DNA of 64,000 bases from the NCBI GenBank assembly GCA_029851415.1, contig CM056744.1:12469268-12533267 (forward strand). Direction: 5' to 3'. Positions 48,401 to 58,889 of the stretch are shown here, piece after piece. The stretch is from Eretmocerus hayati (taxonomy: Eukaryota > Arthropoda > Insecta > Hymenoptera > Aphelinidae). Both the position numbers and the translations under genes were made by a program. Position 1 is the first letter of the stretch. Each line of letters begins with the position of its first letter. The notes below the pieces were generated by a model, which made no database searches, had not been told where the DNA came from, and saw only the letters and a program-made list of their open reading frames with translations.

Positions 48401-51400
48401 TTCACATTGCCTGTATTGCTATGGGTGTAATCCGACGCTGGAAAGTATTACAAATATGAATTATGTTTCCACGATTTTGAGGCCCGAAATAGAAGTTTGT
48501 AGGAACTAGTTGATTTAAGACAATATTTTGTACAATACCACTGAAAAATTCTCACATTAACCGTAATGTTCTTCCTGCGGATTCATAAATAACATTATTG
48601 AGCTCCGTTTAACCCTAGGAAGTTCTATCTGGGCTCATTTTGGAGGTCTTTTCTCATATTCAGAGATAATTTTCTTCATTTTCATACGCATTGATCTTGC
48701 CGATTCTATCCGATTGACGTCAAAAAAGAAACCTTTGTATCCTACAAATCTGAGGTGAAGTCATATTCAAAATAGAGCTTGGACGAAATCACAAACGAGT
48801 TTAGGATTCGAAATCCATTTTCCCAATCTCTCTCTACTCCACACCCAGTCCAAGCTGACATTCCCTCTGAGGATTGAATACTCAAATTTGGAGGACTTTT
48901 CTGAGATTTATTGAAATTTGACACCTTCGCTAGCTAGGATTATGAAAACCTCGATCTCTGCGGTTTGGAATCAATAGTGTCGTACCAAAGTGAAAAGAGA
49001 ACCGTATAGGATGAGAACGGGTGGAGTCCTCTGCGATTGAGGATAGCCGAGTAATCCCCAGTGTATTGGAGTGAGAACCGTAGGTGAGTCCAAACTTTCA
49101 ACAGTTTGTGTTATGCGTGAAGAGTTGTATTCCGGAATTTCGAGTGATTTTGAAGAAAATTTTTCTGATCTAAATAAATATACATCCATTTCCTCCTAGA
49201 CAAACATTCATTTTACACGAATAAATGCATTTCTTCACGATAAATGAATGTTTTTGACACACTGTGCGAGAAAGTAACTTTTCCGCACTGATTTTCCACT
49301 TTCTCTCACAGTTTGTCGAAAAATAGTATTCGATACACGGGTGTAAAACTAATTTTTCCACCCTTGTATTAAAATGTACTATTATCTTATCAAATCGGGG
49401 ATAATATTTGATGGAATATCTGATGATGATTCCTTCGTGAGAAACGCATCGGAAGGATTTTCCATGCCCAAATGAACAAATGTTATTCGAGATGAACGAA
49501 TATTCCATCAGGAGGATGAAATAGAATCTATTTCAAAGAAATATTCAGTAAGATGGAATATTATGAATAGTCAATAGTAAAATCCATTCCACGTGGTTCG
49601 TTAGCCAACCATGAAAAGATTATTCACATCAAAACCATATCAACTTCCCTACAGGGTCGTGTCTCTACGAGTCAAACTAAGTAATCTAGGTCAAAAGCAC
49701 TTGTGTTCGTCGAGACAACTCTACGTGAACATAGGTCTTCAGTTGGACGCATTCCAATCTTATTTTTGACATCATGATGGAACTCTGGATGATTTTTATG
49801 AGTTATCGATTACAGTAATTAATCACTGTCATAATCTGAATCATCAATTTCTGTCATCAATAGTAGACTGACGTGCGCATTCTTCACCCGTATATTAACT
49901 ATTTATCGACGAATCCATTGATTCTCGCGCTATTCAAAAACGAAGATCCATTCAACAACGCAATACGGCTACGCGCTACACCATAATTTGATAAGCAGGA
50001 TCTCACTTCAACTCGAACAACCCCCAAACGAAATACGATTCCGCGTTACAGCGCGATAAAATATTCAAAATGTCACTTCACGAGCGTGCATAACTCATTT
50101 TTCTTCATCGCGTAACCCAAAAACTCACCTCACTTAATCACAAAGTTTACTTTCATACCACGGGTAATATAAAACCGAATCTCAGCCAAACAAGCAATCC
50201 ACTTTCGGATTCCATCCGCTATGCCAAGTAAATCCCAAAACCAGACCTTAAAATTTCATGGGGCACAAAACCAAACCTCACAATCAGTCAACAAGCAACC
50301 CTCTTTTAGATTTCATTCGCCACGCCAAGTGAAATCCAAAAACAGACCTCAACATTCCATGAAGCACCTTATTTCGCCTCACGCATCGCCCTTGAAAGAC
50401 ATTTTCAGATTTCACGCATTAAAATCACGAGCGGACTTCAATAGAATTTGAAACCCATTTCCTCATTTTCATCCATGCGAACTCCCTGGTATTTTATATA
50501 ATACCGCATTTTTCAAGCCTCGCTACCGCATTTACTCGCCAGTCGCGACACTGTTCGGACGTAGCCACGCTCGTTATCATCGCGTTCCCAACCGACACCA
50601 TTACGCCATCGCCACCTTGTTTAGCCTCGCTCCGGCCGTGCGTCGTTGCTCCGGAACTTCTCGGAACTCCGTCGCGCCCTGTGTCGTGTCAGACCCGTAC
50701 CACGAACGATCGACACAGTGCCACAATCAATCATTCATGTACGTGCAGTTTTCAAGTTTCACACTTTGGTTCCTCTGTCGTGCTTCTGTGAATATATTTT
50801 GAGTAAATGGACTCATCCTCATCAACATTCACATTAATCTCAATACCCTCCTCACCGCTCGAGTTATGCCAACCATCACCAGTGACAACCTGCCTTGTCA
50901 AGACATTTTTTCAAGTAGTGTCAATTTTCGTATTTTCTGCCCGTCGATTTGAATACAGCTCATACTACCTCAAGTTTCGAGTAAACTACAGTCAATCGGA
51001 GTCGAGAACTTTCCCAAAAATGCTAGTGTTTGAGTCCAATTGACAAAATGGTACATTTCGATACAAGGGTGTAAAGACTTTTTTTCGCGTCCGAGTGATG
51101 GGTTTCCGGCCTGAGCCGTAGGCGAAGGTCGGAACCAACACGAGGATGCGAAAAATGAGCTTTACACCCGTGTATCGAATACTATTTTTTGACAAACTGT
51201 GAGAGAAAACGGAAAACCAGTGCGAAAAAGTTACTCTCTCACACATTGTATCAAAAAAAATATTTCGGCCCCAACCCCGCACAAACAAGTTCCTAGAAAC
51301 GTCATCAACAAACCTCATCAATTCATTGGGTGATTCGCGTCGAGGATTTCATAAACACGTCACAAAATGCCATTTTCTCCATTTTTCTTAAGAAAAAGAG

Positions 51401-53625
51401 TTCATCGGATCATTCCACCGAGGCTCCACCGTTTAGCACGAAACTGTGTAAAAGTACTCTCCACGCTCCCAAATGTACTCAGAAGTTGCCGTATTAAGGA
51501 GTGACCCCTTACCCGACGTTTGCCCCACCACAATCTCACGATGACCTCTGAACCCTCCGTTGTTCAAATGCAAATGCCTACTGTCGCGCTGGTAGCTGCT
51601 GATTCTTGGAACAATGAGATATAGCAATGAAATATAAGCTGAGCTAATAGGTTTCAGTAGGTTGACAAAAATCTTATGCTTGTTCTAGCTCAACACAGAA
51701 CCAGTGCACTGAACTCAGTACAAACACTCATAACCCGAGAGGATTAATAGCAATGAATTCCGCAACCCAACAATGGAATAGCATATAAATTGTTGGATGT
51801 TGTTTTTTGTTTGAGCGAAAATGTTTATGCTAGGTTCAGGCAGGTAGAGCGCCGAAAGTGCACTTACGTCTGTCTCGCTCTGTAATCTCAAAATCGTCAA
51901 ATGACGCATTTGGCATAAAGAAACTTCCGATTAGCAAACGCAATCCTCGATTGCCTTATTGGAGTGCTCTCTACCTTTTTCGAAAACGACGGTGGCGCCC
52001 CTAGCGGTCAAATTGGTATATTGACAATAACAATTTTCAAAAACGAAAAGGAAGGAAACCAATAGTACCGCCACCTGCCGATTATTTTTCTGCAAATTTA
52101 AAAAAGAGTTTCATCGAGATCGATGCAAAATTGAGCCCACACAGATGCGGGAACTTTTTCATAGCGTTGTTGAATTTTTCCCGCAACTTTGTGGGCTCGA
52201 TTTTGCACCGATCCCGATGAACCTTTTTCTCAAATTTGTAGTAAAATGATCCGCAGGTGGCGGTACTATTGGTTCCCTTCCTCTTCGTTTTTGGAAATTG
52301 TTATTGTCAATATACCAATTTTACCGCTAGGGGCGCCACCGTCGCTTTTCAAAAGGTAGAGAGCACTCGTACTACGGGATTGGAGTTCGAGGGCCTCCAC
52401 AGAAAGTGCGCATTAGCTCTTTCCCCCCTTTTTTTCCCGTGGACGTAGCGCCATTGCGCGCCCGTGGCGACGACTGCAACTACAGTGCCTATGCTTATAC
52501 ACGGGAGAAAAAGTGGAGAAAAGAGCATCGCGCACTTTCTGTCGAGGCCCACTTAATGTCCGACGCGAATTCTTCTGCCATTTTTTCGGTTTCAACCAAA
52601 TGGTGGTTAGAGGAGTTATCTCAAGTCTCGTTGATCCTGGAGGACGGTGGGGAATTAAGTAAGTTCCCAACAGAGTGAGTTTACCTGTATTGACAGCAGC
52701 CAGACGTTATGTCTGGGCTCCATTACAAGATTGCTCAAAAAATACGATGAAGATCCAAAGAATAACGGAACTTGAGCCTGATGAGGCCCATGAAACCTTG
52801 TGGACGAAATGTCGCGCAATAAAATTTCGATAATTCAATTCCGGGAATTTTTTTTTAATAACGAGACTTGAGATAACTTCTATATTTGACTTCAAGGACA
52901 GAAAAACTACAAATTTTCTCAAATGGTGGTTACGTATGTTCTTACTTTGCACGGCAGTCGAGATGGCAGTAGTGAGAAAGATCATTGAAAAATGTTACCT
53001 GTGAATCCCAAACTTATAATATATCCTATCTTGGAGTATTGCGAGAAATACTTCTCTTCAGTGGCATCTGAGAGGTTTTCCCAAGCATCCGATGTTCTTC
53101 GATATAGTTCATCAAACTGTTTCGGAGAATATGTTGTTGAAGAATATTTGAACAGTATTGCACGCATTAATGAATTTTGGGGCATATCAGACAACAATTC
53201 TTGACTTATCTAGTTGATTACCTTCAATTGATTGGCGTAAACCATCGGATAGCAGATTGAGAAAGTAGTCATGAAAATAACAAAAAACAAGTTCTCTAAT
53301 ACCGAATCATAATCTTGGCCCCATTTCTCGATCGTGAATAGGACCTTTGAAACATAACATATCAACTGATTAGAGTACACGAGGAATATCTGATGGAATC
53401 GGTAAAAGTAATATTCATTACGGCTGGTAAAATAGCTGATACCATGACGGCTTCATTTATGCTAAATACAAATCTGTTTATGATGGTAGATTGGTACGGC
53501 CATGTCCCTGCCAGTTCCAGAAGAATCTCTGTGTGCTTACCATAGAAGTTTTCACATATGCCAATCTCATGATTTTGCATCAGTGCATCAACAAAACCCA
53601 TCATATGTTTGAATAGTCGACGCAT
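36454..53625 (-). CDS. Odorant receptor 1 (insect 7tm_6 family), spread over 17 kb
   Basis: Insect odorant receptors are 7-transmembrane ligand-gated cation channel subunits that pair with Orco. Exons on the minus strand, in order: A 53625-53422 (TM1, FYGKHTEILLELAGTWPYQS), B 53365-53222 (TM2, GQDYDSVLENLFFVIFM), C 53116-52999 (FDELYRRTSDAWENLSDATE), D 52777-52727 (GSSSVILWIFIVFFEQS), E 45009-44802 (ALLNAENDTG, YVIFDQEDHLVIASVHSSF), then a missing exon, G 37514-37378 (TM6, MVGVIVACYIFLLVLNWSGQ), H 36736-36604 (YSSDWYLAHPKDRKLLLFVL), I 36525-36454 (LSKLSTSYFTALVSM, TAA). Visible residues total about 354; the missing exon of ~45-50 residues would make the usual ~400. All adjacent splice phases agree. 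The start Met is uncertain (several in exon A). Joining D to E across 7.7 kb is inferred. Confidence 0.75.
37806..37975. repeat. Foldback element with GTGTATAAGCATA apex
   Basis: The ends are GGGCCTCGACAGAAA and TTTCTGTCGGGGCTC, around CCGTGTATAAGCATAG and GGAAAATGGCGC, plus a G run. It is the same family as 52391-52550 and shares its apex with 11753-12080. It lies in the large receptor intron. Confidence 0.75.
38000..38950. other. Receptor-intron sequence without recognised content
   Basis: No exon of the receptor family, RNA gene or repeat end was recognised here. The exon missing between 44802 and 37514 should lie in this interval or further right up to 44800, but I could not identify it. 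Confidence 0.4.
38955..39085. repeat. Hairpin insertion with variable stem
   Basis: A stem CTAGCTGT ... CGCAAACG pairs with CGTTTGCG ... ACAGCTAG, then GACTCGTGCTTCGCACTC and the end ATAATATACTAATTT. The layout resembles the hairpins near 23488, 53955 and 56800. Confidence 0.55.
39423..39611. mobile_element. hAT-type MITE with 8-bp target duplication
   Basis: It begins CAGGCGCGGTCCCA and ends TGGGACCGCCCCTC, an inverted pair typical of hAT ends (consensus CAGGGGCGG...). The 8-bp target duplication ACTGGTAA lies at 39415-39422 and 39612-39619. The interior is dominated by C and G runs and a GCGCGCGC-type stretch. Confidence 0.85.
39765..41760. repeat. 2-kb inverted repeat, arms ~400 bp
   Basis: Left arm about 39765-40170 and right arm about 41330-41760 are diverged complements: CAGGTATGACCCCCGAAGTA pairs with CTCCGGGGATCATACTTG, and TGGAACCACTCTAAAAAA with TTTTTTTTAGAGTGGTTTCA. 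The ~1.15-kb spacer contains no gene. It sits inside the receptor intron. Confidence 0.7.
42060..42625 (+). repeat. Duplicated segment, copy B
   Basis: It is homologous to 29655-30040 in the same orientation, with an inserted ~200 bp in the middle. Neither copy shows coding constraint. Confidence 0.65.
43450..44097 (+). mobile_element. Probable retroposed sequence with A tail
   Basis: A plus-strand frame of 165 codons (43456-43953) is followed by about 100 bp of AT-rich 3' sequence and a run of ~18 A ending near 44097. The frame contains NCRFFLACNKTHRWVSRLLNF but I do not recognise a family. Other frames in the same stretch are also open, so coding status is weak. No target duplication was found. 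Confidence 0.35.
45655..46442. mobile_element. 788-bp full palindrome, Tc1/mariner-like foldback MITE
   Basis: The ends are CAGTACCGTCCAAAA and its complement, and the two ~390-bp arms match along nearly their whole length (GATGGGTGATCCCCCGAGTA on the left, TACTCGAGGGATCACCCATC on the right). TA precedes the left end and CA follows the right, consistent with a TA duplication after one transition. It lies in the receptor intron between exons D and E. Confidence 0.8.
46920..47265. repeat. Cluster of short inverted GTGCG/CGCAC motifs
   Basis: GTGCGAGAAGTAATGCGTGA and CTTTTCGCACAG, then GTGTGCGTGAATGTAACTTC and CATTCACGCACAG, followed near 47200 by further copies (CGCGAGAAGTAACATTCACG). Several can pair with one another. 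It appears to be a decayed hairpin repeat. Confidence 0.5.
48306..48509 (+). CDS. Candidate small secreted peptide (uncertain)
   Basis: The 67-codon frame begins MVVRIFKYFIILACIGFVQC, which looks like a signal peptide, and continues with a short cysteine-containing part (CLYCYGC). A TATATATAAG box lies at about 48123-48132, about 180 bp upstream. No family is recognised. It sits within a large receptor intron on the opposite strand. A chance frame remains quite possible. Confidence 0.25.
   Translation: MVVRIFKYFIILACIGFVQCSLGSGASHWLADSHCLYCYGCNPTLESITNMNYVSTILRPEIEVCRN
49252..49382 (-). repeat. Interspersed ~210-bp repeat, copy 3 (internally deleted)
   Basis: It has the outer parts (CACACTGTGCGAGAAAGTAA, CACTTTCTCTCACAGTTTGT, GATACACGGGTGTAAAAC, CACCCTTGTATTAAAATGTA) but lacks the central GGCCTGAGCC part present in the other copies. 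Confidence 0.75.
50205..50370 (+). repeat. Two diverged tandem units
   Basis: ATGCCAAGTAAATCCCAAAA / CACGCCAAGTGAAATCCAAA, and CAGACCTTAAAATTTCATG / CAGACCTCAACATTCCATG, repeat at a spacing of about 108 bp. Confidence 0.6.
50460..50960 (+). promoter_or_regulatory. TATA-containing, CpG-rich block (possible solo LTR or promoter)
   Basis: ATTTTATATAATACCGC near 50500 resembles a TATA box. About 200 bp of CpG-rich, T/C-biased sequence (GCCACGCTCGTTATCATCGC, CCGGCCGTGCGTCGTTGCTC) follow. No long gene follows and no matching second LTR is present. A solo LTR is one reading; a lone promoter is another. Confidence 0.3.
51050..51265 (+). repeat. Interspersed ~210-bp repeat, copy 4
   Basis: This is nearly identical in order and sequence to 21190-21405 (CATTTCGATACAAGGGTGTA, GGCCTGAGCCGTAGGCGAAG, CAAACTGTGAGAGAAAACGG), and the best-preserved pair in the window. 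Confidence 0.85.
51962..52368. mobile_element. 407-bp palindromic MITE
   Basis: The arms run from GAGTGCTCTCTACCTTTT to its complement, through GACGGTGGCGCCCCTAGCGG and GGTATATTGACAATAACAAT, nearly to the centre. Arms are highly similar, so it is probably young. The target duplication is not clear. Confidence 0.8.
52391..52550. repeat. Foldback element, second copy of the GTGTATAAGCATA family
   Basis: The ends are GGGCCTCCACAGAAAGTGCG and its complement near 52531-52550, with ATGCTTATACACGG in the interior. It lies 22 bp from the palindrome to its left, just downstream of receptor exon D. Confidence 0.75.
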
Positions 53626-55960
53626 ATTATGCAGAGAATATTACCTTTCCCTATCCATCAAAGAATTCTTTAATATTTGGTTCCATATTATACACATTGA
53701 CAAAACAGTATGAAGTATTGTGGAGCAAATGTATGTTTCTGAGGAATTCTCACAGAGTCACTACTTCACGTTGAGATTGTGATCTTGCGAGTTTTGAAGA
53801 AATAATTGAAAAAGTTCCTCCATCTGTTCACAGGATTAGCCAAATCATGCATGATAACTAAATTTGATTTGTATCAAATCGATTTGGAAAAAAATTTTTA
53901 GAATGAACAATGCTTACTGATATATCGATAATGTGTGTTAAAAATACTCTATACTTCCATACGTAGAAACATCATGTTTCTGCGTACAGACGTATAAAAC
54001 TGCATACAAGTCTCGTGCGGAAACATTTTTCCTTCGGGAAAACCAAGCTGGACGTTGCCTTCGCCCACGTCCAGCCCGGTTTCCCGAAGCAAAAAATGTT
54101 TCCAGCACTCGACGCGTAATGTACGCATAAAAAGTTAACTGTGAGAAATTGAACGCTTGAGAAATTCGAGACACAGTCATTTTTTTTCTCCCCCTATAAT
54201 CGCACATGAAAAGTGGAAAGGATAAATCTCAATGAAGTAAACCTTGATATCTCCTGTAAATTCAATCTTTCACTTTCCACAATCACTGAAACGATGATTT
54301 TGAATTCTGGAATTTAACTTTTTCTGAAATTCTTTAGGTAAACCCGGATGAATATCTATCATCTGACTTGAGCTAATTTGCTGCCGCATTTGCTGCCGCG
54401 AATTCTCCAAAGAAAATGCATCAAAACACAACAATTGTGTACTCTTTGCTCTCACTCCAAATTTCATTACAAAATTTCAGACTTTTTGCACACTTGTTCT
54501 TTCTTTTGATTTAAGAAATGAAGGAGGAGTGAACCTGGGTGAGGTTTGCCGGGTTCTGGGATCCATTTGATTTGGAAGTCTACGGGAGACCTCGAAGAGA
54601 TTCGAAAGTTTTGATCGCCCTAAATTGACAAATGAAAACGATGCTATTAATTTTTTCATGATAAATTCGGGAGACAGCGCATTTACGCGCGTGAAGAGCT
54701 TCTTGTTCCAATTAATCATAGAGATAATAATTGGAATAATTCAACCCATTCTTAGAATGGAGCAAATGAATACTGACTCACTGATTATTATCTACGATTT
54801 CTACCTTGAGATACAGATCACCTTACAGTATTCTGTCCGAATACAGCTGGTACCAATGCCTCTGATTCGCTGTTGCAAATTCAGACGGTTCTTTATAATC
54901 GGAGTTGATACATGTGTCAAACAAAGTGGCTCTGTTTTATAACTCATCAACAGGACTGTTCCTGAAGAATAAAACCATGTTCATGATAGTCATAGATGAT
55001 CATTTACAAATAATCTGAGCTCGTTTAGAGAGTGCAATCTAAATTGTATATCATTGATTCATAATAATTTGTACGTACGTGATAAAGACCTTTCAACAAC
55101 TTGATATCATGACTCATCAAATGATATCAAGGAAGACCTCATCGGAATCGAACCGGCAATTTGAACTCGTCAATTTATGATGACATACATGACATGTACC
55201 TAAATTTAACGGGTCTATATATCATAATAAGTATATTCCGTGAAGAGAAAATACGGGTAATCGATATGTCGTAGATGATAAAACATTCATGAGATCTACA
55301 ACTGTAATATATGAGTCATTCTTTTTATTGCCAACTTTTAGGTTACGGGTCAAGGATTTTTGTAACTTCCGGTGCATGTTGTGTGTGATGGAAGCATCAG
55401 GGGAGCACAGTTTTCAGGTCTCAAAAGTGTTCTGTGAAGGTTTAGCGACCTATTTTCGTTCTTAGAATTAGCAAAGAACTCGATTTTTCTATTGCACTCT
55501 CTAAAGAGAAAGGGTTGTTTTGGATCTAGTGAATTTTTAATAAATTTTTCCATTCAATCCAATATTGTCTTCAACAAAATTCCTATTCACAATAATGCGT
55601 TAACCATTTTGTTTCTCTCGCCAAAATCTAACGATTGTAACGAACTCTTTTCTTCTCAAAGTCCTCCAAAACTTCCGAGGAACTCATCTCTCCGTTCCTT
55701 TGTCTGTGTGTATGTGTGTGAGTGTATGTTCGTTGTTTCTTTTTTCACCACGCTTTCTCTTCTATCCTCTATTTAATCGGTTTTTGCCTTTCTGTGAGTT
55801 GTATAGAGAATCACTTATAGAGATGAGACCAGCGATTCGACGGCTCTCCTTTCCCAATCGAATTTGATTTAGAGGTTTTTTTGAGTAATAAAAAACCGCT
55901 GAAATTTTGTGCTATTAAAGTAAAATATATCTTCTTCCAACTTGATCTTACGGCAATTCG
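53626..55960. other. Gap without confident gene; one hairpin insertion
   Basis: No exon is recognised. At 53955-54130 there is a hairpin with nested stems (GGAAACATTTTTCCTTCGGG ... AAAAATGTTTCC; CTGGACGT / ACGTCCAG around TGCCTTCGCCC). A box-B-like GGTTCGATTCC on the minus strand near 55150 is not part of a foldable tRNA. Confidence 0.5.
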
Positions 55961-55974
55961 AGTTATTTGAGCTA

Positions 55975-57056
55975 CCGTCAAATTGGGTAATTTTGATACG
56001 ATTTTGGTACTTTCTACTTCGTTTGGCTCGGCATTCCAACATACATTGACAGAACCCACTCCTATAAGTAGTCAATCTCAAGCTTACAGTTTCAGCTTTC
56101 GATTGACGGGCTACAAAGTTCAATTTGATGCGTCTGAGCAGGAACTGTTAGCAGTTGAAGAAGTGTACCAAAGTTAGGCCCCGATGGGGCAACTTTGGTA
56201 CACTTACAGAGTATGTCAATTCTACCCCCCCCCCCCCCCCCCCCAATGCGAGTGAATTGATTTTAATCGTTCAGAAGTTTTATTTTAAGCTGTTTGAAAC
56301 ATTTCAAAACCTCATAGACCATCACTAGATGAGTTGAAAAGAAGCTGTCATTGGAAGGTGTTCTGAAGTTACCCTATCTTCGTGTTTCTTACCTAGAGTG
56401 GGGTAACTTTGATACACTTTTTTCATGGTTTTTTCTACTGTTTTCCATTCATTAAAATTCCAAATGCTGTAAATACTCCAATGTAACGATGGTTTCTTCG
56501 ATATGGTGATATATGTGGTGAGTGGTCGATATGTAGCATTATTAATCCGTAGTTCGTTCCGGAACACTTCTTGCCAGGTACAATAACTGGACCCCTCGCG
56601 TATCGGTTCTAAATCAGCCTTTTCGGAAAAAGCTTCAATAAACGGGTACAATCGTTCACCCGGAATCTACGGTGGCTCAACACATTGTTTATACGTGTGC
56701 CAAGAGGGGAGAATAGGTTTCGGAGCGATAGAATCGTTCACCTGTATAGCGTTCACCTTGCCTAGGGAGGGATACCCTCCCTAACCTTGCCGAACGCAGC
56801 TCTGAAAGTCATTTTATGGCATCCATCGTTGAAAGCGCGACTTTCAACGATCAACGCTACGCGTAGATGCGCCGAAAGTCGACTTCCACGATGGATAGTC
56901 ATAAAATTCTGTATGCATCTCGTTCCGAAAACGCGTTACGCAGTAACAGCACGAGTTTTGTTAAATAAACGCATTTTCGGTACTCGATACATAATATACT
57001 ATTTCAGGGGTGTACCAAAGTTGCACCCACTGTACCAAAGTTACCCAATTTGACGG
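55975..57056. mobile_element. 1.08-kb TA-flanked DNA transposon, non-autonomous
   Basis: The left end is CCGTCAAATTGGGTAATTTT and the right end its near complement, both flanked by TA. Related modules (GTGTACCAAAGTTAGGCC, GGGGTAACTTTGATACAC) recur inside, as does a poly-C run at about 56226-56244. A hairpin insertion lies at 56800-57003. No transposase frame is seen. Confidence 0.8.
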
Positions 57057-57059
57057 TAT

Positions 57060-58889
57060 GTTTTTTCTGGGTTAATTAATAGATTGCTCAATACCGAAAT
57101 TCCATTTGATCCCCATAAACCTGAATTTGTGAAAGAAACAAACATTTTCAACAACAACGCCATTTTGAGCAAATTCAAACCAACTATATCAAAATTCCGT
57201 TTCAACCAAACTACAGATATTGCCAATGAAGACACAGTTTAGATGCCCGAATCGCCTGATTGAGCTTCTTGAAAAAAATAACTCAAGATGTACAAGAATA
57301 ATTCTTTCAATATTCATATTCTCCCAGACCACGCTAACTTATTCAAATTTCAAAAACCTAAATGAATACTTTTTCAAAATCGACTGGTTGATACCGAATT
57401 CGTTCTGAATTCATTTGAGTATAATCAAAATTAGATTTCTTGCAAGACCGTGGTGGAAAATAATGTTTTATTGTAATGGAACAAAATTTTAGCAATTTCA
57501 GTCCAATAAATCTATGATGGAATCGGATACGACTGCAAAAGAACTGGAGGATTAAATTACTGATCTCATATTTGGGTGATAATCGACTAGCTAACCCTAG
57601 AAAGCTCAACTTGAAGAGACGAGCGGTACAAAAGGGACACTGGCGCAGAAATAATAAGACACACATACGCATTCACAAAGGGCACGGAAGATGAATATCT
57701 CGTCGGTTTGATCAGAAGGCGGTGATATCAAAATTTCATTGGGGCCACTTCTCAGATATATTTTGATAACGATTTAATACGATATATCAGTCATCAGAGA
57801 ATAATGTGAATCAACGATTGCGAAATTCAGTAGGAACATAGTAGTATATGATTTTCTATTAGTATGACAGTTGTTGTGACATCGACTGCTGGATTCAGCC
57901 CAATAACTAGCTGATACCGCTTTGATAGAGCATCCTGCTAGTGAGCCTATAAAGTCCACTACATTCTGCTAACCACTTTTAGTAGCGTATTTTCTAATTG
58001 ATTTTTACTCGTATAGAACCCAAGAAAAAAAATCCCTAATACATATTCCAACGTCAAAAAAGCTGAACTAGGGAAGGTATCTTCTCTACCCTCCCTAAGC
58101 TGATCTTTCCAAGAAAATACTCGCAGAATCAGATAAGGTGAACATAACCTCAAAACAGTACATTATGCACCGCTGTCAGGTCTGGCTGTTTTGGGTAAAT
58201 ATCCCCGTGCCCTAAAACGGCCCGTCGAGCGGCTGACCGGACTGGCCTTAAAACCGTTGAGAATAGATCAGGATCTAATTGGGACGGGTTGCTCTGGATG
58301 AGGTCCCACAGATATCGTCAAAACTTGTGTCAAAACAGTCATTCGTGTTTCCGCATGGATTATTAAGCATCTGCGTATAGTGCTTTGCGGTAGAAGAACA
58401 CGATTCGGCTTAAAATGTTTTTAACGTCTATTTTTACGGGAACACCGAATATGCAGCTCTATCCATTCAAACACTTTAGATTTTCTCCTAGTATCGCAAG
58501 GTATATTGTTTTTTTGGAAATCATTTTCCCCCATTTTCTTTGAAATGTTCAAAGTTCACTATCTGAAAGATGCAGCCTTGACTAATGTAATCGTGATATT
58601 CAAAACTAGATTGTTCCACGTAAATGAAGATATTCAATATAATCCTGGCGTCCTGGTAGTGATTTCGCCCAAGAGTGGATCTATGTTAGGTGCGAACCAA
58701 TCCCATCATTAGAGTTGTTTTCAGCAGAATTTGCTTGATTTCTATTAAGGATGAACGTCTTGAATTGTGAATTAGCCGAACAGTAATGAAGTTTTTCTCT
58801 TTCAGTTTTTATATGAATGACATGCGATGGCGCGGCAGTAGGGCTCATTTGGGCTCTCAAGCCTAGAAATATCCATCTCTATCGCTCTT
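57060..58889. other. Gene-free stretch
   Basis: No recognised coding or RNA gene. A slightly GC-rich patch at 58160-58330 (CCTAAAACGGCCCGTCGAGC) differs from its surroundings and may be a transposon remnant. Confidence 0.4.

Noticed and set aside
53113..53197. In-frame extension upstream of receptor exon C (from an ATG near 53197)
   Set aside because: A clean acceptor at 53117 joined to the donor after exon B restores the family pattern. The extension is intron.
55130..55230. Second box-B-like sequence (GGTTCGATTCC, minus strand)
   Set aside because: Only three pairs can form in the T-stem and no cloverleaf can be drawn.
56220..56245. Poly-C tract as a regulatory element
   Set aside because: It lies inside a non-coding transposon, so a homopolymer expansion is the simplest explanation.
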